Shown one piece after another: positions 59,845 to 64,000 of a DNA stretch of 64,000 bases. This DNA comes from Lumbricus terrestris (Eukaryota > Annelida > Clitellata > Crassiclitellata > Lumbricidae), in contig OX457042.1 in the NCBI GenBank assembly GCA_949752735.1, positions 58,479,297 to 58,543,296 on the forward strand, given 5' to 3'. The notes under the pieces were generated by a model. It ran no database searches. It worked only from the letters and a program-made list of their open reading frames with translations, and was not told where the DNA came from. The position numbers and the translations under genes were made by a program. Within the stretch, counting starts at the first letter, position 1. The number at the start of each line of letters is the position of its first letter.

Positions 59845-59930
59845 TTTGGTGGACACGGTGGTGCAGTGGTATGGTAGTCGCCTTGTGACCGAATGGTCGT
59901 AGGTTCGAATCTACCTCAAGACGCTAGTTG
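59845..59930 (+). repeat. SINE head before exon D of copy 3 (5' half)
   Basis: GGTGGTGCAGTGGTATGG and GGTTCGAATCTACC give box A and B. The body continues at 61549 after the inserted element. Confidence 0.75.
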
Positions 59931-61548
59931 CATGGGCGCCCGCAGAAATTTTCGCAGGGGGGGCAAAATTTTTACGATAGTCACGATTAAATTTTGTAGT
60001 AGCAAGAGCTTGAAAATGCAATGCTGCATGGAAATTAGGAATACGGGTATTTTTCAAAGAGGTTTCGTATGCAAATTTTCCAGTTTCATTTTGTGCATAA
60101 TTTTTAAAATGAATAGTTTCCTTAGAAATTTGTTACAAATCAAATAGCAGATCTATGTTTAAAAGATAGTTTCCTATAGGTGCGCTATATAATTCCATCG
60201 AATGAACGAATGACTAAATGATCGAAAAAATAGGTGTCAGTTTTCAAGGGGCAAGTGCTCCTTTAGCTGCTTCTAAAGCGCCACTCGAAAGCCAATCGCA
60301 GGGCACCAGCAGTTTCACATGTTCTGCATCGAGTCAGAAGCCTATTCCCAAGAGTAGTCAGAAAGAGGTCCGAGTCTGGTAGCCAGAGGGCCAGAGTAAC
60401 TGTTAATGCAGGTGTCGTTTAGGAAGGTGAAGGATCTGAGGATCAGATGAGTGTGGGTATCAATTCTTTTTAACAGATCTCTTTGTCAGTTTTAGGTGTA
60501 AATCCTGAGGCGTGTTAACCAGAGCCAAGTTTATCTACAGTTTGACCTCCCTGGATTCTGTACTGGCAGCTTGCTAAATGGACAAAATGGAGCCTGGCTT
60601 ATAGCGGACTTGGTTTATATAATTACAATGCTGATGAATAAGCAGATCTCCCTGATGAAATTTCAGTGTAGCCTACTTTGAGAAATTTTCAAATTTTTGC
60701 GTTAGTATTTAATTTTTTGCAGTTGTGATTAATTGCATTACAGCTGGATTCCACTTCATCATCATCATCGAAATCCTTGGGCTAAACGCCCGTAGGTGTC
60801 CGGCGCCACTCTCTGTTTGAGTCTGTCTCGTGTCATGTTGCCCATCTTCAACCTGTCCGGTCTGCAGGTCCATACCATTAACATCTTGAACCAGCTAGAC
60901 CACCTTGTCTGATGAAGAGAATATTGGGAGAGAGGTACGAAGGACAACCTGGGTCAATGCCCGTATGTGTCCCACGCTCTCTCCCCCGACTCTCTCCACT
61001 GGTCTGTACTGACCGGCCTGTGCATGTCAGCTCCACATCATGACACCTTGAAGCATCTAGGTCGCTATGTCACTTGTGCTGTGGTTTTTGCGGATTTCAA
61101 TGGTCTTGGTCTTTTACTGCCAGTATATCTCCACCCATCTGGCAAACCTTCCTCATTTTATCCGGGCTTAGGACCGGCACAGGGAAGTTGCTGGTTCCCT
61201 GTGGCAGAGGATGGATGCAGTTTAACGTCGTGCCCAGGATTCCCCTTAAGTAAGCCATAATCGATAGGCCTGCTGTTTGCATGGGTGCCCACAGGAAGGT
61301 TGAAAGCCAATGGTCATTGTAAGAGTATTTAGAAAGAGCTTGAACATGCAAGGCAGAAAGTTATAAGAGCATGTTTATTTCTATAGAGATCTCTAAATGT
61401 GGATTTCTGACTTTCATTGTCTGTATCATTCGTATCATTGGTGCAAAGAAATTAGTTAAAAACCCAAAAGTAGTAGTTAAAAAACATAGGTTTCAATTTT
61501 CCAGAGGGGGCAAGTGCCCCCCCTTGCCTCTATGTGCGGGCGCCCATG
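59931..61548. mobile_element. 1.6-kb element with CATGGGCG ends, 8-bp target duplication
   Basis: The target GCTAGTTG is repeated at 59923-59930 and 61549-61556. The left end is CATGGGCGCCCGCAGAAATT and the right end reads inward CATGGGCGCCCGCACATA. The 8-bp duplication with CATG ends is compatible with the P superfamily, but no transposase is seen. A second left-like end (CATGGGTGCCCACAGGAAGG) lies at 61279, so the element may be composite. The interior includes LINE and SINE pieces (about 60175-60390, 60755-61270). Confidence 0.75.
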
Positions 61549-61715
61549 GCTAGTTGATCACCCACATTTCTCCTCGAGGAAGGCAACGGAAAGCCACCTC
61601 ACGTATCTCATCCCCAAAATCATCATCGTCGTCGTCATCATCATCATCATTATCATCACCATCATTAGTATCAACGGCGTCATCATCGTCGTCGTCGTTA
61701 TCAGCATCATTATCA
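61549..61715 (+). repeat. SINE 3' half with CAT/CGT tail
   Basis: GGAAGGCAACGGAAAGCCAC and CGTATCTCATCCCC match the SINE body at 28408 (minus strand); the tail (61619-61713) is CAT/CGT triplets. Confidence 0.75.
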
Positions 61716-61811
61716 ATGTTCAGTTGTTAAATTGTAAAAAAGAAAGCTAATAACATTTATTTGCGTATTATTAATTATTATGTTCTCTATTATTTTTGTT
61801 CTTTATTCTAG

Positions 61812-62686
61812 TCGTTTGTACGGTTTCCATCAGTTTTACTCAGAGAATCAAGATACAAGAGAATAGAGATATGCATGTGCATGGAGTGACTAAGCTGCGA
61901 AACGAAATCTACATACTCTTTCTATTGTTTTCCTTTACTGCTCGTCCTCTTCCTCCTTCTTTTGTAATTCATGTCTTTGAAGATCAAAATCCATTTCAGT
62001 TGCAAAAGGAAATCGAATTAACAGGGATTAGATCTCCCCAAGTAACCGGAACCAGTGAAAGAGAAAATTGTCTATACATCACTGACCATCAAGAGAAATG
62101 CGTCTGGAAGATAGCAAGAGAAGAAGATGGCGGACACAAAATCATCAAATGGCTTAAATTTGATTATATCCCACGTAGTATGTCAGTGTCGACTGATGGT
62201 CGGTTATTGGCTCTAAATAATTCATCGTCCTCTCTGATGATCTACGGATCAAACGAAGAACTTATTCGATCCATTCAGCTACCAAAAGACATCATGTATT
62301 GTGTTCAAGCAGTGGAAACATCCATCGGAAATTTCATCATACTGAGTTTGTCGAATGAGTTGGATATGAAAAAGTGGGCTGTGAGTGAATTGAGCAGAGA
62401 TGAACAGATGGTCATCCGTCGCTTTATTCCCTCAAATGAAACACAACGACTGAATCATCCTTCATGTATTTCACTCGATTCAGAGGATCGAGTGCTTGTG
62501 GTTGATTCTGTGAATGCTAGAGTGATTCTCTTTGATTCCGATCTTAGATGGATTAGAATTCTTATTCCAACCGGAGAGAAAGAAGAAATGAGAATCGATT
62601 GGCCAGGCACATTGTATTACGATGAAGAAAGGAAACAACTGATCGTCGGAGGAGAACATCAACTTAATGTTTACTCTATTAGTTGA
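61812..62686 (+). CDS. Copy 3 exon D: NHL-like beta-propeller
   Basis: Follows TTTATTCTAG. Encodes VSISFTQRIKIQ, TKLRNEIYILF and a short Pro stretch (RPLPPSFVIHVFED). Blade phrases are NCLYITDHQEKCVWKI, MSVSTDGRLLAL, LMIYGSNEEL and the NHL-like CISLDSEDRVLVVDSVNARV. It ends QLNVYSIS. Shorter than copy 2 because both low-complexity inserts are absent. AATAAA follows the stop by a few bases (TGAAAATAAAC), a possible polyadenylation signal. Confidence 0.85.
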
Positions 62687-62829
62687 AAATAAACTCACAT
62701 TTTGCCCAATTCTTCCCCCGATAATGATCCACTAATTCCATTTTGAATCAACACGCTTCGATGATCTCGGCTTGAGTTACACTTTAGTAGTACTTCGGTC
62801 TTAACGACACTTTTTCATATCGAAGATGA

Positions 62830-63000
62830 TTAGCGTCGGAGGCAGAGTACAACCTCTCACTCCACGTTTATATTGCGACCGAGCCACCCGCAGTAAAGAT
62901 CCGAGAAATTAATCTCTGATAAACCGAACGACCGGGAATCGAATCCGGGTCGCCGGCGTGGCGAGCGGGCTACCAACCCACTCGGCCACTCAGGATTCCT
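62830..63000 (-). repeat. tRNA-derived SINE fragment, minus strand
   Basis: The minus strand gives AGTGGCCGAGTGGG (box A) and CCGGATTCGATTCCCGG (box B). There is no acceptor-stem pairing, so not called a tRNA gene. Confidence 0.65.
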
Positions 63001-63740
63001 TACACTTTGCTTGACAAGGTCTACTTATAATCTCTCGACTGATGAAGATTTGAAGAAGTCCTACCTTGTGATAGCAGGCTACTGTGTTAATTTAAACTGT
63101 ATATTAAAGATAGCGATATGAAGACAGAGTATAAAGGCTGTAAGCTTATACCGGTGTAAAGGTTTCAGATTACCCCTCCTAAACATTACCCTCCCCCTGC
63201 AAACTGTAAATTGCATCAATCCTCGCATTTATTGCTCTAAAAATATCAAAACATTCATCCCGCTTCTTGTTTTGGTCTGAAGATTTTCATCCGTCATCCC
63301 ACTTGGTTGTTTGTTATCAATATTTTCATCTGTAACTAAAATACTTTTCGCCGCTGAAGTTTACATGCAGTGTTTTATGCATTGGCCGCCCAGAACCCGC
63401 TATGAGAGTTCACGACGCTTCTCCAAACACAGTAATTATAGTCAGTTTATTCGGCTGCTACACTCCGACAGTCTTGTCTGGCAGTATGAAAATTGTAGAA
63501 AAATAACTGCGGTCATAGTAGATTTATATAGAGTGTTGATGTGCAATGAGGTCTTTACTACGGAACCATTAGAAATACTAGGGGATTGAACCCCTAAACT
63601 AGGGCAATTCTCACACACTAATAACATTACATTCACGAGCACTGCTGACGACAAACTCTTCCAACACAATTTTGCTGCGGTACTAACTAATAATATTGAA
63701 TCTAAATTGCTTCTTGTGTCTACAAACTTTTTCTAGAGAG
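63000..63740. other. No gene seen
   Basis: Spacer without recognised repeats. 63500-63600 is loosely like 15060-15130 (GTGCAATGAGG, ACTAG-GGGATTGAACCC). Confidence 0.4.
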
Positions 63741-63743
63741 AAT

Positions 63744-64000
63744 GGCAAACATTCAGGCGCAACAACAAACAGGTGTAACAGTTGTGCGATGAAGCGCGAA
63801 AGTTGCTTCCTAAGAATAGATGTCAAGCAGTTTACACCTGTTTGACACAACAACGAAGTATGAATCATATTTCTCACAATTATTATTATATGTCTCTAGT
63901 TAAATCAGCAACGATAATAATTATGTAAAACGTTCTTAAGAGTCAACGTTTTTAATCATTATCTGCATCGTTCAGTAAAACAGAAACTATCGAAAAAAAG
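63744..64000 (+). promoter_or_regulatory. Conserved intergenic block 3, cut by the window end
   Basis: Aligns with blocks 1 and 2 up to the CTATCGAA element at 63990. The part that would hold the AANNGAAA site lies beyond the window. Its presence suggests a further gene copy to the right. Confidence 0.45.

Larger units (their letters stand above)
56539..62686 (+). pseudogene. Copy 3: same gene, F-box exon broken by a stop
   Basis: Exons A 56539-56725, B 57407-57694, C 58933-59262 and D 61812-62686 (187+288+330+875 nt, 559 codons and a stop). Exon A holds a premature TAA at 56587-56589; the other three exons are open. A product could still be made from an alternative start after exon A, but none is evident. 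Insertions specific to this copy are a MITE next to exon B and a 1.6-kb element in the SINE before exon D. Confidence 0.75.

Overview
This window looks like nuclear DNA from an invertebrate animal, probably marine; the species cannot be named from the sequence. The signs are spliced exons with GT-AG and GC-AG borders, many CR1/L2-like LINEs, tRNA-derived SINEs, hAT-, piggyBac-, mariner- and Ty3/gypsy-type elements, and long microsatellites. There are no bacterial operons, rRNA genes or CRISPR arrays. Most open frames in the window are translated microsatellites or transposon remains.

The only host genes I can support are three tandem copies, all on the + strand, of one four-exon gene. In order the exons encode an F-box-like motif (A), a CARD death-fold domain (B), a domain that resembles TRADD-N (C), and an NHL-like beta-propeller (D). 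Copy 1 uses 12666-12852, 18333-19637 (interrupted), 20675-21022 and 22659-23572. Copy 2 uses 34179-34365, 39517-39804, 40151-40504 and 44983-46040. Copy 3 uses 56539-56725, 57407-57694, 58933-59262 and 61812-62686. Every intron between A, B, C and D is phase 1. Only copy 2 is open in all four exons. Copy 1 has a 1,013-bp piggyBac element inside its CARD exon, and copy 3 has a TAA stop inside its F-box exon. Exon A begins directly after a splice acceptor, so a first exon with the start codon lies upstream and was not identified. A conserved block of about 370 bp lies between copies 1 and 2, between copies 2 and 3, and at the right window edge. It could hold the promoter or first exon, and it suggests that a fourth copy follows beyond position 64000.

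Layout: 1-12000 is transposon- and microsatellite-rich with no host gene seen. It holds LINE fragments, large foldback elements at about 4.5, 5.4-6.1 and 6.4-7.0 kb, and tetranucleotide arrays at 9.4-12.0 kb. 12-23.6 kb is copy 1, with a 3.9-kb TA-flanked DNA element in intron A-B that contains a hAT-like element. 23.6-33.6 kb is spacer with a piggyBac-like element, a MITE, a LINE, a SINE and a tandem array of about 125-145-bp units. 33.6-46 kb is copy 2, with nested LINEs in intron A-B and a mariner-like and another DNA element in intron C-D. 46-56.3 kb is spacer with a recent Ty3/gypsy element (49025-53849, minus) inserted in an older LINE, and a second LINE with a 604-codon open frame. 56.3-62.7 kb is copy 3, and 62.7-64 kb is spacer.

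Because the three copies still align, each serves as an empty-site reference for insertions in the others. If the four modules act together, the domain set suggests an adaptor: the propeller binds a ligand or partner, the CARD and TRADD-N-like parts signal by oligomerisation in innate immunity or cell death, and the F-box-like motif could link to SCF-type ubiquitin ligase. That function is inference from domain families, not shown by the sequence.
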